64,000 nt of DNA from Stomoxys calcitrans. Taxonomy: Eukaryota > Arthropoda > Insecta > Diptera > Muscidae. The translations under genes were made by a program, and so were the position numbers. The notes under the pieces were generated by a model, which saw only the letters and a list, made by a program, of their open reading frames with translations, was not told the DNA's origin and ran no database searches. The DNA is taken from assembly GCF_963082655.1 (NCBI RefSeq), contig NC_081555.1, positions 151,164,545-151,228,544 on the forward strand, given 5' to 3'. Below, piece by piece: positions 1 through 11,429 of this stretch; position 1 is the stretch's first letter, and every line of letters begins with the position of its first letter.

Positions 1-345
1 TTTCCAATTTCCCGATGTTGAAATAAAATGTCCACCGAACTCGCCTCTCATTAAGTCCAATGTTACGCGTGCTGTATGGCATGTGGCACCGTCTTGTTGA
101 AATCACATGTCATAAAAGTCAAGCTCTTGCTTTTTGGGCAAAACAAAAGTTGGATATCTTCCCACGATAGCGCTCACCATCCACAGTTACGTTACGATTC
201 GCATCATCTTTGAAGAAGTACGGTCCAATGATGCTACCAGACCATAAATCGCACCAAACTGTGACTTTTCTAGATGCATTGGTAGCTCTTGCTATGCTCC
301 TGGCTGATCTTCACTCCAAAATCGACAAAATGAGCTTTGTCATAA
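1..345 (-). pseudogene. Tc1/mariner-like transposase fragment, cut by window start
   Basis: Read on the minus strand, this stretch gives transposase peptides in shifting frames: TVWCDLWSGSIIGPYFF, then RNVTVDGERY, then FQQDGATCHTARVTLDLM. FQQDGA holds the second catalytic aspartate of the IS630/Tc1/mariner DDE/D superfamily. An in-frame stop and frame changes show it is dead. The C-terminal part with the third acidic residue would lie beyond the left edge of the window. It resembles the remnants at 8110-8840 and 56468-57074, so one transposon group has probably left several copies here. It abuts a HINE-A fragment on its right. Confidence 0.75.
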
Positions 346-672
346 AATGGAAGATTTCTTCAATTTGGCCCAGATCTGTCCAGATTTGACCCACATAGGT
401 TCAGATTTGGATATAACTGTCATATAGACCGATCTTTCGATTTAAAATCTTGGCTCCATAAATGTTGCGTTAGGCCCTTCGACATCCTTCTTCAATTTGG
501 CCTAGATCAGTTCAGATTTGGATATAGCTGTCATATAGACCCATCGCTCGATTTAATGTCTTGGGCTCATAGAAGACGCATTTATAATTCGATTTCGCTA
601 AAATTTGACACATTGTCTTATGTTAGGCTTTATGACATCCGTATCGTATATGGTTCGTATCGTGGGTAAAAC
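346..672 (+). mobile_element. HINE-A array fragment
   Basis: About two diverged units of the 153-bp HINE-A repeat, recognised by 'cagatttggatataactgtcatatagaccgat' type phrases (shown here as GGATATAACTGTCATATAGA) and by the 'taggcccttcgacatcc' segment. No terminus is present, so this is an internal fragment. Confidence 0.7.
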
Positions 673-779
673 AACTTCTCAGAATATGGGTAAAACAAAG
701 AGTATTATCGAATCTTATGTTTGAGTGGTTTTCCTACGCAAACGTTTAAGGCATTCAAAACTACTTTCCAAATAACGGG

Positions 780-1078
780 GGGGATTACGACTTTGTCCAT
801 TTGTTTCCAACGCTTAGAAGCGGAGGTGTTAGATATACCTTTAAGTATACCGATCTACTCAGAATCACTTGCTGATTCGATTTAGTCATGTTCGGCTGTT
901 TGTCTGTGAGTCCATATTTCATGTAATCAGGTCTTGTTAATAGTCCAATCGTAACAAAAGTTTTCACACGCCACTTTTTTGACCCAAGGACAATTGCTGT
1001 TGATTTTGGTAAAAATCATTTCAGATTTATCTCCCATATATATGTATAGGCCGATGTTCATCTAAATGGCCGTGGTAT
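780..1078 (+). mobile_element. HINE-D 5' remnant
   Basis: The segment around 838-905 (AAGTATACCGATCTACTCAG, then CTTGCTGATTCGATTTAG) matches the 5' region of the longer HINE-D copy at 33001-33065. It continues to a 'ctcccatatatatg' phrase near 1030. It is heavily diverged and lacks ends. The 673-779 stretch before it shows nothing recognisable. Confidence 0.5.
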
Positions 1079-1144
1079 AGAGCATTATATAGTTCCCTCC
1101 CACGAATTTAATCTTTCCTAGCTGGTTTCAAATGGCAAATGGTA

Positions 1145-1268
1145 TCTCACAAATGTTTCCAGTATTAAGAGAGGATAACCACTGCTGAAAATGTTTTCTA
1201 ATGTTCTCGACTGGATTCGAATGAAGGCATTCTGCGTCATGCTAACCTCTGTGCTACGGTCACCCTAA
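1145..1268 (-). mobile_element. tRNA-derived SINE head
   Basis: On the minus strand the sequence has a tRNA-like A box (TAGCACAGAGGTTAGCATG type, 1241-1264) followed by a degenerate B box (reverse of 'ctggattcgaat', near 1200) and the 'cagcggtgg..atcc' body start. The same composite recurs at 7670-7960, 9256-9556, 24365-24670, 28735-28820, 29818-29925, 35752-36008 and 37851-37945. The B box is mutated (GGATTCGAATG), so this copy is probably silent for Pol III. Confidence 0.75.
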
Positions 1269-1279
1269 GGCTCATTCGC

Positions 1280-1500
1280 AGTCACCACAAACTTCATCAA
1301 TAAGAAGTATATAGCAAAATTTCAAGCGAATATCTTTCTACGTTCGACAGCATGGTCGGACGGTGGGAGGGACGGATGTACATGGATAGATTGACTTAGG
1401 ATGTCAATACAATAAAGAATACTTAAACCTTATGGGGTCGCCGATCAGTATTTAGGTGTGTTGCACAAACCCATCCTACATTGGTGGATGTACAAAAGTG
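1280..1500 (-). mobile_element. HINE-B terminal remnant
   Basis: Carries in order the 'aatttcaagcg' segment, a decayed GGAC-rich run (1355-1380), the 'tatggggtcgccgatcag' stretch and a 'cccatcctacattggtggatgta' end. This is the 5' terminal region of HINE-B seen on the minus strand, as in the intact copies at 6110-6352 and 19480-19718. Confidence 0.6.
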
Positions 1501-2654
1501 TTATGGCAGGTAAGGAGTTAAATTAAGAACCATAGTTCAGATCGGACTATATTAAGATCAACATATTTAAATAGAGACAGATTTTTCAAATAATCTCCTA
1601 AAGTTATTAAAAAGGGCGAATTTTTCATTTGATTTTCACAAAATTGGGTTTAGCGGATGATTTATAATTGTTTAATTGTTGCACATCAATGATTCATAAA
1701 AGTGACTTTCTATACGATCTAAATCCATTTGTTAGACAGTTTGACTAGTTTGACAGCCACAATGAATTATAAAATTAAAATTCTGCTCATAAAATTATAC
1801 AGCCATATGTGGTTTGGATTTATTTTAACACCCAAGAAGATGGACCATTAGCGAATGGTTACATGCATGCCATGCCATGCCATTTTACCATCAATTATTC
1901 CTGAACTGAATTTAAAAGTGAATAATGGCATTTAACGCCAACAAGACGCAAGTTGGCAATATATCAAATGCTCACCTAACAAACGAGGTTTTCAATTAAA
2001 CCAATCAAAATGTCCAAACGATTATAATTTTCACTTTGAATCGAATTCCAGCGTTCTTGCGTGTAAAGAAGTGAGAAACCAGAATATATCACCGAACGCA
2101 ATGAACTAAGCACCGCACATAGTGGCATTAACATTAAACCACCAATTAAAGAGTATTTAATTCGACACCAGTCCGCAGCAGAAGAACAACTGAATAATGG
2201 ATGTGGCAACACCCCATAACAGTCCATTGGAGGATATGATGATGAAAGGATTGTAGAAAACAAAAAACCCCTGATTAAATGTAGTGCGACTAATCATCAT
2301 AGGTAGTAAACAACAATTTTAGTCCATTGGTCTATCCAACACCGATTTCTATGCTAATTAGCATTGCCATAAATTTCTCTAACAACAAGCGAAGCTACCA
2401 TCCGCTTTTAGAACATATTTTATATTGATTTAATTACAAGGCGCTTAAAATTTGTAGTTTATGCTCTCTCCCAGACATTTTAGAAAGATTTTTATTCTAG
2501 GGTTGAGGCAATCAAATCCTTTTTAAAGTGTTGAGGGGTATTTAGTTGCTTCAATTTTTAGTAAACAATTTGTTAACATAGAAGGACTTTCATAGGCAAT
2601 CAAACATGAATACACTCAAAATTGTATGCTCATACTTAACCGATTTCCATGTAT
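1501..2654. other. Single-copy-looking DNA, no gene seen
   Basis: AT-rich sequence without recognisable repeats or convincing coding potential. A short CATGC/CATGCCATGC run lies at 1863-1884. No promoter, tRNA or open frame of family character was found. Confidence 0.5.
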
Positions 2655-2740
2655 GAGTGCTTTTATACCTTCCATCAAAGTAATTTCGTCATTCCGTTGT
2701 AACACCTTGAAATATGCGTCTGAGACCCTAGCTTATATAT
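2655..2740 (+). mobile_element. HINE-B 5' end stub
   Basis: 'ttttataccttccatcaaag', then 'cgtcattccgttgtaacacc' and 'tgcgtctgagaccct' match the first ~80 bp of HINE-B copies such as 22549-22630. It stops where the HINE-A element at 2742 begins, so the HINE-A copy probably interrupted or replaced an older HINE-B. Confidence 0.6.
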
Positions 2741-2741
2741 A

Positions 2742-4866
2742 ACAAGTAAAAAGGCGTTAAGTTCGGCCGGGCCGAACTTTGGATATCCACCACCTCGGGT
2801 ATATATGTAAACCACCTTTCATCAAAATTCGGTGAAAATTTCATACCTTATGTCCCATATCAGTTATATCAAAATAGGTTCCGATTTGGACCAAATACTA
2901 ATAAGTATACTAGCTAAATCTAAAAATAAACCGATCTGACCTATATACGAAACGAATGTCGAAAAGCCTAATGTAAGACACTGTGTCAAACTTCAGTGAA
3001 ATCGGATTATAAATGCGCCTTTTAGGGGGCCAAGACTTTAAATAGAGATATCGCTCTACATGGCAGCTATATCCAAATCTGAACCGATTTGGGTCAAGTT
3101 GCATAAAAATTTCGAAGAGACTAATACAAAGCACTGTCCCACATTTCGGCGAAATCGGACAATAAATGCGCCTTTTATGGGGCCAAGACTTTAAATCGAG
3201 ATATCGGTCTATATGGCAGCTACATCCAAATCTGGACCGATCTGTGCGATATTGCAGAAGTATGTCAAGGCCCTTAACCTAACTCACTGTCCGAAATTTC
3301 GGCGACATCGGACAATAAATGAGCATTTTATGGGCCCAAAACCATAAATCAAGAAATCGGTCTATATGGCGCTATATCCAAATCTGAACCGATCTGGACC
3401 AAATTGACGAAGGATGTCGAAGGGACTAACACAACTCATTGTCCCAAATTTCAGTAAAATCGGATAATAAATGTGGGTTTTATGGGCCTAAGACCCTAAA
3501 TCGGCGGGTCGGTCTATATGGCAGCTATATCCAAATCTGGACCGATCTGAGCCAAATTGAAGGAGGATGTCGATGGGCCTTACACAACTCACTGTCCCAA
3601 ATTTCAGCAAAATCGGGTAATAAATGTAGCTTTTATGGGCCTATGACCCTAAATCGGAGGATCGGTCTCTATGGCAGCTATATCCAAATCTGGTCCGATC
3701 TGAGCCAAATTGACGGAGGATGTCGAAGGGCCTACCAAAACTCACTGTCCCAAATTTCAGCAAAATCGGATAATAAATGTGGCTTTTATGGGCCTAAGAC
3801 CCCAAATCGGAGGATCGGTCTATATGGCAGCTATATCCAAATCTCAACCGATCTGAGCCATATTGACGGAGGATGCCGAAGGTCCTAACACAACTCATTG
3901 TCCCAAATTTCAGTAAATTCGGATAATAAATGTGGCTTTTATGGGCCTAAGACCCCAAATCGGAGGATCGGTCTATATGACAGCTATATCCAAATCTGAA
4001 CCGATCTGAGCCATATTGACGGAGGATGCCGAAGGGCCTAACACAACTCATTGTCCCAAATTTCAGCAAAATCGGATAATAAATGTGGCCTTTATGGACC
4101 TAAGACCCCAAATCGGAGGATCGGTCTATATGGCAGCTATATCCAAATCTAAACCGATCTGAGCCATATTAACGGAGGATGCCGAAGGGCCTAACACAAC
4201 TCATTGTCCCAAATTTCAGCAAAATCGGATAATAAATGTGGCTTTTAAGGGCCTAAGACCCTAAATCGGAAGATCGGTCTATATGGCAGCTATATCCAAA
4301 TATGAACCAATCTGCGCCAAATTGACGAAGGATGTCGAGGGGCCTAACGCAACTCACTGTCCCAAATTTCAGCAAAATTGGATAATAAATGTGGCTTTTA
4401 TAAGCCTAAGACCCTAAATCGGAAGATCGGTCTATATGGCAGCTATATCCAAATTTGAACCGATCTGGACAAAACTGACGAAGGATGTCGAAGGGCCTAA
4501 CACAACTCACTGTCCAAAATTTCAGCAAAATCGGATAATAAATGTGGCATTTATTGGCCTAAGTCCCTAAATCGCCGGATCGGTCTATATGGGGGCTATA
4601 TCAAGATATAGTCCGATATAGCCCATCTTCGAACTTAACCTGCTTATGGGCAAAAAAAGAATCTGTGCAAAATTTCAGCTTAATATCTCTATTTTTGAAG
4701 ACTATAGCTTGATTTCAACAGACAGACGGACGGACATGTCTATATCGTCTTAGATTTTGACGCTGATCAAGAATTTATACACTTTATAGGGTCGGAAATG
4801 GATATTTCGATGTGTTGCAAACGAAATGACAAAATGAATATACCCCCATCCTTCGATGGTGGATAT
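2742..4866 (-). mobile_element. HINE-A element, near-complete, long 153-bp array
   Basis: Reference copy of HINE-A, lying on the minus strand. Its 3' end is at the left: ACAAGTAAAAAGGCG, then a hairpin with 10-bp arms AAGTTCGGCC around one base (about 2759-2779), then CCACCACCTCGGG. The array follows: the landmark GGTCTATATGGCAG (or its variants) falls at 3053, 3206, 3359, 3511, 3664, 3817, 3970, 4123, 4276, 4429 and 4582, a spacing of 153 bp in nine of ten intervals and 152 in one. The 5' end is at the right: a short GACGGACGGACATG run (about 4722-4738) and 'cccccatccttcgatggtgg'. No protein is encoded. Termini, hairpin, microsatellite and ~150-bp central repeats match the architecture known for Helentron-associated elements; the assignment to that class is inference. 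Confidence 0.75.
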
Positions 4867-4867
4867 A

Positions 4868-6352
4868 ACAAGTAAAAGCGTACTAAGTTCGGCCGGGCCG
4901 AATCTTATATACCCTCCACCATGGATCGCATTTGTCAAGTTCTTTTCCCGGCATCTCTTCTTAGGCAAAAAAGGATATAAGAAATGAGTTACTCTGCTAT
5001 TAAAACGATATCAAGATATGGTCCGGTTCGGACCACAATTAAATTATATGTTGCGTTAAGAATTGCGCCCATTGGGGCTCCCGAAGTAAAATAGAGAGAA
5101 CGATTTATATGGGATCTGTATCGGGCTATAGACCGATTCAGACCATAATAAACACGTTTGTTGATGGTCATGAGAGGATCCAACGTACAAAATTTCAATC
5201 ATATCGGATAATAATTGCGACCTCTAGGGGCCAAAAAGTCAAGATCCCAGATCGGTTTATATGGCAGCTATATCAGGTTATGAACCGATTTGAACCTTAT
5301 TTGATCCATTTGTTGAAAGTAAAAATAAAATACGTCATGCAAAATTTCAGCCAAATCGGATAGGAATTGCGCCCTCTAGAAGCTCAAGAAATCAAATCCC
5401 CAGATCTGTTTATATGACAGCTATATCAGTTTATGAACCGATTTGAACCATACTTGGCACAGTTGTTGGATATCATAACGAAATACTTCGTGCAAAAATT
5501 CATTCAAATCGGATAAGAATTGTGCCCTCTAGAGGGTCAAGAATTCAAGAATTCAAGACCCAAGATCGGTTTATATGGTAGCTATATCAGGTTATGAACC
5601 GATTTGAACCATACTTGGCACTGTTGTTGGTTATAATAAGAAAACACGTCGTGCAAAATTTCATTTCAATCGGATAAGAATTGCGCACTCTAGAGGCTCA
5701 AGAAGTCAAGACCCAAGATCGGTTTATATGGCAGCTATATCAGGTTATAGACCGATTTAAACCATACTTGGCACATTTGTTGGATATCATAACAAAACAC
5801 TTCGTACAAAATTTCATTCCAATCGGATAAGAATTGCGCACTCTAGAGGCTCAAGAAGTCAAGACCCAAGATCGGTTGATATGACAGCTATATCAGGTCA
5901 TGGACCGATTTGAACCATACTTAACACAGTTTTTAGATATTATAACAAAACACGTGGTGCAAAATTTCATTCCAATCGGATGAGAATTGCGCATTCTAGA
6001 GGCTCAAGAAGTCAAGACCCAAGATCGGTTTATATGGCAGCTATATCAAAACATGGACCGATATGGCCCATTTACAATACCAACTGACCTACACTAATAA
6101 GAAGTATTTGTGCAAAATTTCAAGCGGCTAGCTTTTTTCCTTCGGAAGTTAGCGTGCTTTCGACAGACAGACAGACGGACGGACGGACAGACGGACGGAC
6201 GGACGGACAGACGGACGGACATGGCTAGATCGATATAAAATGTCGCGACGATCAAGAATATATGTACTTTATGGGGTCTCAGACGAATATTTCGAGTAGT
6301 TACAAACAGAATGACGAAATTAGTATACCCCCCATCCTATGGTGGAGGGTAT
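4868..6352 (-). mobile_element. HINE-B element, complete
   Basis: Begins immediately after the previous element with ACAAGTAAAAGCG, a TTCGGCCGGGCCGAA hairpin and TATACCCTCCACCATGG. Array landmarks (ATCGGTTTATATGG and variants) lie at 5254, 5407, 5568, 5721, 5874 and 6027: spacing 153 except one of 161, where an extra 'aagaattc'-type 8-bp duplication is visible near 5540-5560. A GGAC/AGAC microsatellite (6165-6222) precedes the 5' end 'ccccccatcctatggtggag'. It shares period and layout with HINE-A but has a different unit sequence (GGCTCAAGAAGTCAAGACCC, GAATTGCGC). Orientation is set by placing the hairpin at the 3' end. Confidence 0.75.
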
Positions 6353-6354
6353 AA

Positions 6355-6990
6355 AAACGGCTGAACCGATTTTCCTGAAATTTTCACAGATGGTGCATAA
6401 TGACCCCGTGGTAAAAATAGGGTACTACATTTTTTGATATCTGAAGGGGGGGGCGGACCCTCCCCCTTACCCTAATTTGCAGAAACGCCAGATCTCGGAG
6501 ATGGGTGGTGCGATTTAAGCGAAATTTTGTGTGCTCTCATATAGTACCCTAAAAATAAAAATTTGGTATCCAAATTTCGGATGGGGTACCAAGGGGGCTG
6601 CCCCACCCCAAAACCTACCAAACATATATTTAGATCAATCACAACAATATGGGACTCAAATGAAAGGTCTTTGGGAGTAAAGCACGAATTTGATATCAAT
6701 ATTCGAATTTGATATCAATATAAGGCATTTGAATGTAGAATACGAATCTGATATTCAAATATGGGACCATATATTTGGGGGACGCCTCATCCTGTAAACT
6801 CTCCTCAAAACCAATGGCAACAAGGGGGTTTAAATAAATGGTATTTGAGAGATGGTTTTGAGCGTTAAGGATCATTTCTGGCTAAATGACTACGTAAACC
6901 AGTAAAACTGCCGTATCTCAAGAATTCATTGCGGGATATCAGGAGTATTGGAGGACATAGGTGTAAATTTTGGCTTTTACTGGTGAACAT
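6355..6990 (+). repeat. Repeat C fragment
   Basis: Contains 'ggctgaaccgattttcctga', 'gccagatctcggagatggg', and the unit phrase 'tatgggactcaaatgaaagg'. The same phrases recur at 61726-62245 and, inverted, at 39235-41165 and 29640-29780. Units elsewhere are 120-131 bp. Nature unknown; it is non-coding and probably the body of another non-autonomous element. Confidence 0.6.
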
Positions 6991-7605
6991 TTCGATTTTT
7001 AGGGGCTCAAGAAGTCAAAAACAGGGAAAGGTACATATATAGGGGCTATTTCACATTTTAGACCGATTCGAGGAATGCTTAACACGATTATTGGTAGCCA
7101 AAACAAAGTCTTTGTGCTAAATTTCAGCCATATCAGATGAAATTTGTGGCCCCTAAGAGCTCAAAAAGTCAAAGCCGGAGATTTGTTTATATTGGGCCTT
7201 TATAAGTTTTTAGACCGATTGGAAGCATACTTGGTACAGATGTTGGCAGCAGAATTTCAGCCAAATCGGAACAAAATTGGGGCTTCTGGGGGCTCAAGAA
7301 GCCAAATCAGGGGATTGGTCATCTTGTGGACCGATTAGTATCATATTTGGCACGCATGTTGGAAATCAGAACAGTAGTCTGTGCCAAAATCCCGCCAAAT
7401 CGGTGGAAAATTGTATGTTATAGGGGCTCAAAAATTCAAATCCTGGAATTGGTTTATATGGGGACTATAAAAGATCCTTTTACAAGAAGTAAAAGGATCA
7501 AGAATATATACACTTTATATGGTCTCAGATCAATATTTCGAGGTGTTACAAACGGAATGATTATATTGGTATACTCCCCATCCTATGGTGGTGGGTTTAA
7601 GCAGT
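6991..7605 (-). mobile_element. HINE-B-like element, diverged
   Basis: Units with 'ggggctcaagaagtcaaa', 'agaccgattcgagg' and 'aatttcagccatatcaga' ending in 'tactccccatcctatggtgg'. The 3' hairpin end is missing, so this is a 5' fragment on the minus strand. A 'gtaaaaggatcaagaatata' joint near 7488-7505 suggests internal deletion of the microsatellite zone. Confidence 0.6.
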
Positions 7606-7669
7606 CACTCATTGAATCTAAAATCGTTGTTGGGAAATTACAAATGGGTAAAAACTTTGAGTGCTCAAA

Positions 7670-7960
7670 CCTCTTTTACTAGATTTCCCATGGACATTCC
7701 ATTTAAGAACAGAGGATACTTATCTCGCATCAACGAGTGCAGTCCTATAAAAGTTAAGGTTCAACGATAAGGGGTCTCCTTTTTGTTGTCGAGTCCGAAC
7801 GTCGTACCGCATAGCGACATCACTTGGTAGAGAAGTTTAACCGTGGCAGTGAAGGGATAACCACCGCTGAACATTTTTCTGATGTTTACGCCGGTGTTTG
7901 AACCTAGGCGACCAGCGTCATAGGCGGATTTGCTAACCTCTGCGCGGCGGTGGTCACTTT
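7670..7960 (-). mobile_element. tRNA-derived SINE, near full length
   Basis: On the minus strand: A box in 'agcgcagaggttagcaaatc' near 7925-7950, a decayed B box (reverse of 'ccggtgtttgaacctag'), the conserved middle 'ccgagtccgaac' type segment (7790-7803), and a tail with 'agtggaatgtcc' type sequence near 7690. Length about 290 bp agrees with the copy at 24365-24670. Confidence 0.75.
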
Positions 7961-8109
7961 TAGTTTTTATTCGACGCAATTATTACTCGATTTGGTTGAA
8001 ATTTGGTATGTGAAGTACGTTTATACACTCCGCCATAACAGCCTATTTGACTTCTTGAGGCACCAAGCAAAGTCAATCATTATACGATTTAATTTTTTTT
8101 TAAACTAAT

Positions 8110-8840
8110 TGAAATATAAACGATTTTTATTTCAGGGACACTACAAAAGTGGACCGATGGGGACAACAAACAAGGCCATATTTTTTGCCGCTCTTTTGAC
8201 ATTTCGCTTCAGTAAGGTTTGCCATTTCGTGATTGAAAAATTTTGGAGCCAACAACCAGCCGAAATTATTAAAATTTACTATCGAAATTCCGAGTCAGTG
8301 GCATCAACGTTAAGTGCGCTACGTCCAATTTAGCGACGTGGCTTATTTCAGGCTCAATGGCTTCGTCAATTAAAAAAAATATGCCTTGTTGGTCAGACAG
8401 CCATCCACATGTACTTCATGAGTCATCATTGCATCCTAAAAAAATTATGGGTTGGTGCGATTTATGGGCCGTACTTCTTTCGTGATGATCAAGACTAGCA
8501 CCTTACAATGAATGGAAATCGCTACCGTTCAGTGATAATAAAATATTTTTTGCTCCAATAGGATAATATGGACTTGGAGGACATGTGGTTCCAATAGAAC
8601 GGCGCCACAAGCCACACAGTGAATGTCACAATCAATTTATTGGAAACAAAGTTAGGAGAACATGTTATCTCACGAAATGATCCAGTCGATTGGCTGCCTC
8701 GGTAGTGCGATTTGACGCCGTGAGACTATTTCCTGTTGCCCTACGTCAAGTGTATGTTCTATGCCAACAAGCCAGCGACGACTAATGAACTTCGTACAAA
8801 TATCGAACTCAAAATTGCAGCAGTATAGGCCTTCATAAAA
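8110..8840 (+). pseudogene. Tc1/mariner-like transposase pseudogene
   Basis: Plus-strand reading gives, in order, VASTLSALRP, AYFRLNGFVN, HPKKIMGWCDLW, MNGNRYRSVIIKY, GATSHTVNVTINLLE and DYFLLPYVKCMFYAN. These correspond to the N-terminal helix-turn-helix tail, the region after the first catalytic Asp, the second catalytic block and the third catalytic block of an IS630/Tc1/mariner transposase. The residue that is Asp in FQQDGA reads Asn after a stop codon (FQ-stop-NGA), and several more stops and frame shifts occur, so it is dead. Spacing is near normal for a full ~340-residue protein missing its first ~80 residues. No terminal inverted repeats were found. The stretch 7961-8109 shows only repeat-like scraps. 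Confidence 0.8.
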
Positions 8841-8869
8841 AAAATAGGTCGGTTGAGATTGGAAAAGGA

Positions 8870-9245
8870 CCAAATCGGTCTATAGAGAGCGCAATTGTTA
8901 TGCGATTTAGTTGAAATTTAGCTCGAAGATTTTTCCTATTTCCTTCAACAGATGTATCAAGTATGGTTTGAATCGCTTAAAATCGTGGTATAACTTCCAT
9001 GTAAACCAATCTCTCGATTCTCGTCCTATACGGTTAAGAACGATGATTTCTCCTTTGATCTCCAACTCATGTTCCGAAGATGGTCCCAAACTGGTCAAAA
9101 TCTTGATAGAGCTCCCATATATAAACCGATCTCCTAATCGTACTTCTTGAGCCCCAAGGGGGCTCAAATCCTCCAAAAGTTATTATACCTACCAACATAG
9201 TACGGGGGGTATTCTAATGGAATACTTGTAACACCTTCAAATATT
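8870..9245 (+). mobile_element. HINE-B-like fragment
   Basis: Diverged units with 'tatcaagtatggtttgaatcg', 'atataaaccgatctcct', 'ttcttgagccccaaggggg' and a 'taccaacatagtacgggggg' terminus. The ends are disturbed. Confidence 0.5.
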
Positions 9246-9255
9246 GCTCTTTGAC

Positions 9256-9556
9256 ATTAAAGAGGCAGAGGTTCGCATGTCAGCCAATGACGCCGAACGT
9301 CTGGGTTCAAATCCCGGCGTGAATATCAGAAAAATCTTCAGCGGTGGCTATCCGTTTACTAATGCTGACTATATTTGTGAGGCAACCTTCCATGTTAAAA
9401 CTTCTCTATCAAGTGTTGTCGCTATGAGACACGCCGTTCGATCTCGACATTAAAAAATATGCCCATATCATTGAGCTCAAACTTTAATCGGACAGCACTC
9501 ATAGATATAAGAGAAGTATTCCCTGTTCCTTAGTGATATGTTCATGGGAAATTTAG
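9256..9556 (+). mobile_element. tRNA-derived SINE, full length
   Basis: Plus-strand copy: A box region 'agaggcagaggttcgcatg' (9260-9280), B box GGTTCAAATCCC (9304-9315), then the body 'cagcggtggctatcc', 'ccgttcgatctcgac' and a 3' part 'ttccttagtgatatgttcat'. About 300 bp, matching the inverted copies elsewhere. The B box is close to the consensus GGTTCGANTCC. Confidence 0.8.
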
Positions 9557-9611
9557 TAATTAGTACCTCATGATATATACACCCAAAAAGTATATATACG
9601 TAGAGTCCAAT

Positions 9612-9942
9612 CCGATTTCAATGAAATTTAACACAGTGACATATGTTAGGATTTTCGACACTTTTAGATATAGCTACTAAAAAGACCAATATTTCGTTAT
9701 ACACAAATCTGGCTACAATTTAAGTTTCTAGGATCCGTATAATATTCATAGAAAGATCGGCTTATATTGGAGCTTATATTGGAGCTATATAAGCCGATCT
9801 TTCTATGAATATTATACGGATCCTAGAAACTTAAATTGTAGCCAGATTTGTGTATAACGAAATATTGGTCTTTTTAGTAGCTATATCTAAAAGTGTCGAA
9901 AATCCTAACATATGTCACTGTGTTAAATTTCATTGAAATCGG
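9612..9942. repeat. Perfect inverted repeat, 155-bp arms, 21-bp loop
   Basis: The left arm (9612-9766) and right arm (9788-9942) are exact reverse complements with no mismatch or gap that I can find, around a 21-base loop at 9767-9787. The loop itself contains a direct repeat of TTGGAGCT(T)AT. The arms carry HINE-A sequence from near its 3' end (GATATAGCTACTAAAAAGACC; CACAGTGACATATGTTAGG). Pairing stops at 9611/9943, where the two flanks are no longer complementary. Confidence 0.95.
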
Positions 9943-11418
9943 GTTATAAATGCGCCTTTTATGGGGCCAAGGCTTTAAATCGAGATATCGGTCGGCAGCT
10001 ATACGCAAATCTTGATCGATCTAGACCAAATTGCAGAAATATGTGGAGAGGCTTAACTTAACTCTCTGTCCCAAATTTCGGCAACGTCGGACAATAAATG
10101 CACCTTTTATGGGCCCAAACATTAAATCGAGAGGTCGGTCTATATGGCAGTTATATCCAAGCCTGGACTGATATGAGTGAAATTGGAGAAGGATGTCGAA
10201 GGGCCTAACACAACTCACTGTCCCAAATTTCGGCGACATCGGACAATAAATGCGCATTTTATGGCCCCAAACCCTAAAACCGAGATATCCGTCTATACGC
10301 CAGCTATATCCAAATCTTTACCGATGTGTGCCATAATGCAGAAGTATGTCAAGGGGCTTAACTTAACTCACTGTTCCAAATTTCGGCGACATAGAACAAT
10401 AAATGCGAATTTTATGGGCCCAAAACCTTAAATCGAGGGATCGGTCTATATTTCAGCTATATCCAAATCTGATTTGATCAGGGCGAAATTAAAGCCTAAG
10501 ACAACTCACTGTCCCAAATTTCAGCAAAATCGGTTGATAAATGTGGCTTTTATGGGTCTAACACCCTACATCCGAGTATCGGTCTATATAGCAGCTATAT
10601 CCAAATCTGATCCGATCTGAGCCAAATTGGCGAAGGATGTCGAGGGAACAAACACAACTCACTGTCCCAAATTTCATCAAAATCGGATAATTAATGTAGA
10701 TTTTATGAGCCTAAGACCCTAAATCGGCTAATCGGTCTATATGGCAGCTATATCCAAATCTGAACCGATGTAAGCCAAATTGAAGAACGATGTCGAAGGA
10801 TCTAACACAACTCACTGTCCCAAATTTCAGCAAAATCGGATAATAAATGTAGCGTTTATGGATCTGGGCTAAATTGAAGAACAGTGTCGAGTTGGCTAAC
10901 ATAACTCACTGTCACAAATTTCAGCAAAATCGGATACTAAATGTGGCTTTTATGGGTCTAAGACCCTAAATCGGCCGATCGGTCTATATGACAGCTATAT
11001 CCAAATCTTTACCGATCTGAGCCAAATTGAAAAGCGATGTCAAAGGACCTAACACAACTCACTGTCCCAAATTTCAGCAAAATCGGATAATAAATGTGGC
11101 TCTTTTGGGCCTAAGACCCTAAATCGGCGGATCGGTCTCTATAGGGGCAATATGAAGATATAGTCAGATATAGCCCATCTTCGATCTTAGCATGCTTATG
11201 GACAAAAGAGAATCTGTGCAAAGTTTCAGCTCAATATCTCTATTTTTGAAGACTATAGCTTGATTTCAACAGACAGACGGACGGACATGTCTATATCGTC
11301 TTAGATTTTGACGCTGATCAAGAATATATATTTTTATAGGGTCGGAAATGGATGTTTGCATGTATTGCAAACGGAATGACAAAATGAATATACACCCATC
11401 CTTCGGTGGTGGGTATAC
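9943..11418 (-). mobile_element. HINE-A element, 3' end replaced by the palindrome
   Basis: Array of 153-bp-type units (about nine) with 'tcggtctatatggcagctat', ending in the usual 5' terminus: GACGGACGGACATG (11276-11289), 'atcaagaatatata', and 'cacccatccttcggtggtgg' (11394-11413). No hairpin end is present on the left, where the 155-bp inverted repeat takes its place. Confidence 0.7.
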
Positions 11419-11429
11419 AAATGAATATA

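Noticed and set aside
3439..3888. 149-codon open frame
   Set aside because: It lies wholly in the HINE-A array. The 153-bp unit is 51 codons, so any stop-free frame of one unit runs through many; the same holds for open frames at 14780-15205, 41871-42257, 51826-52254 and 58213-58590.
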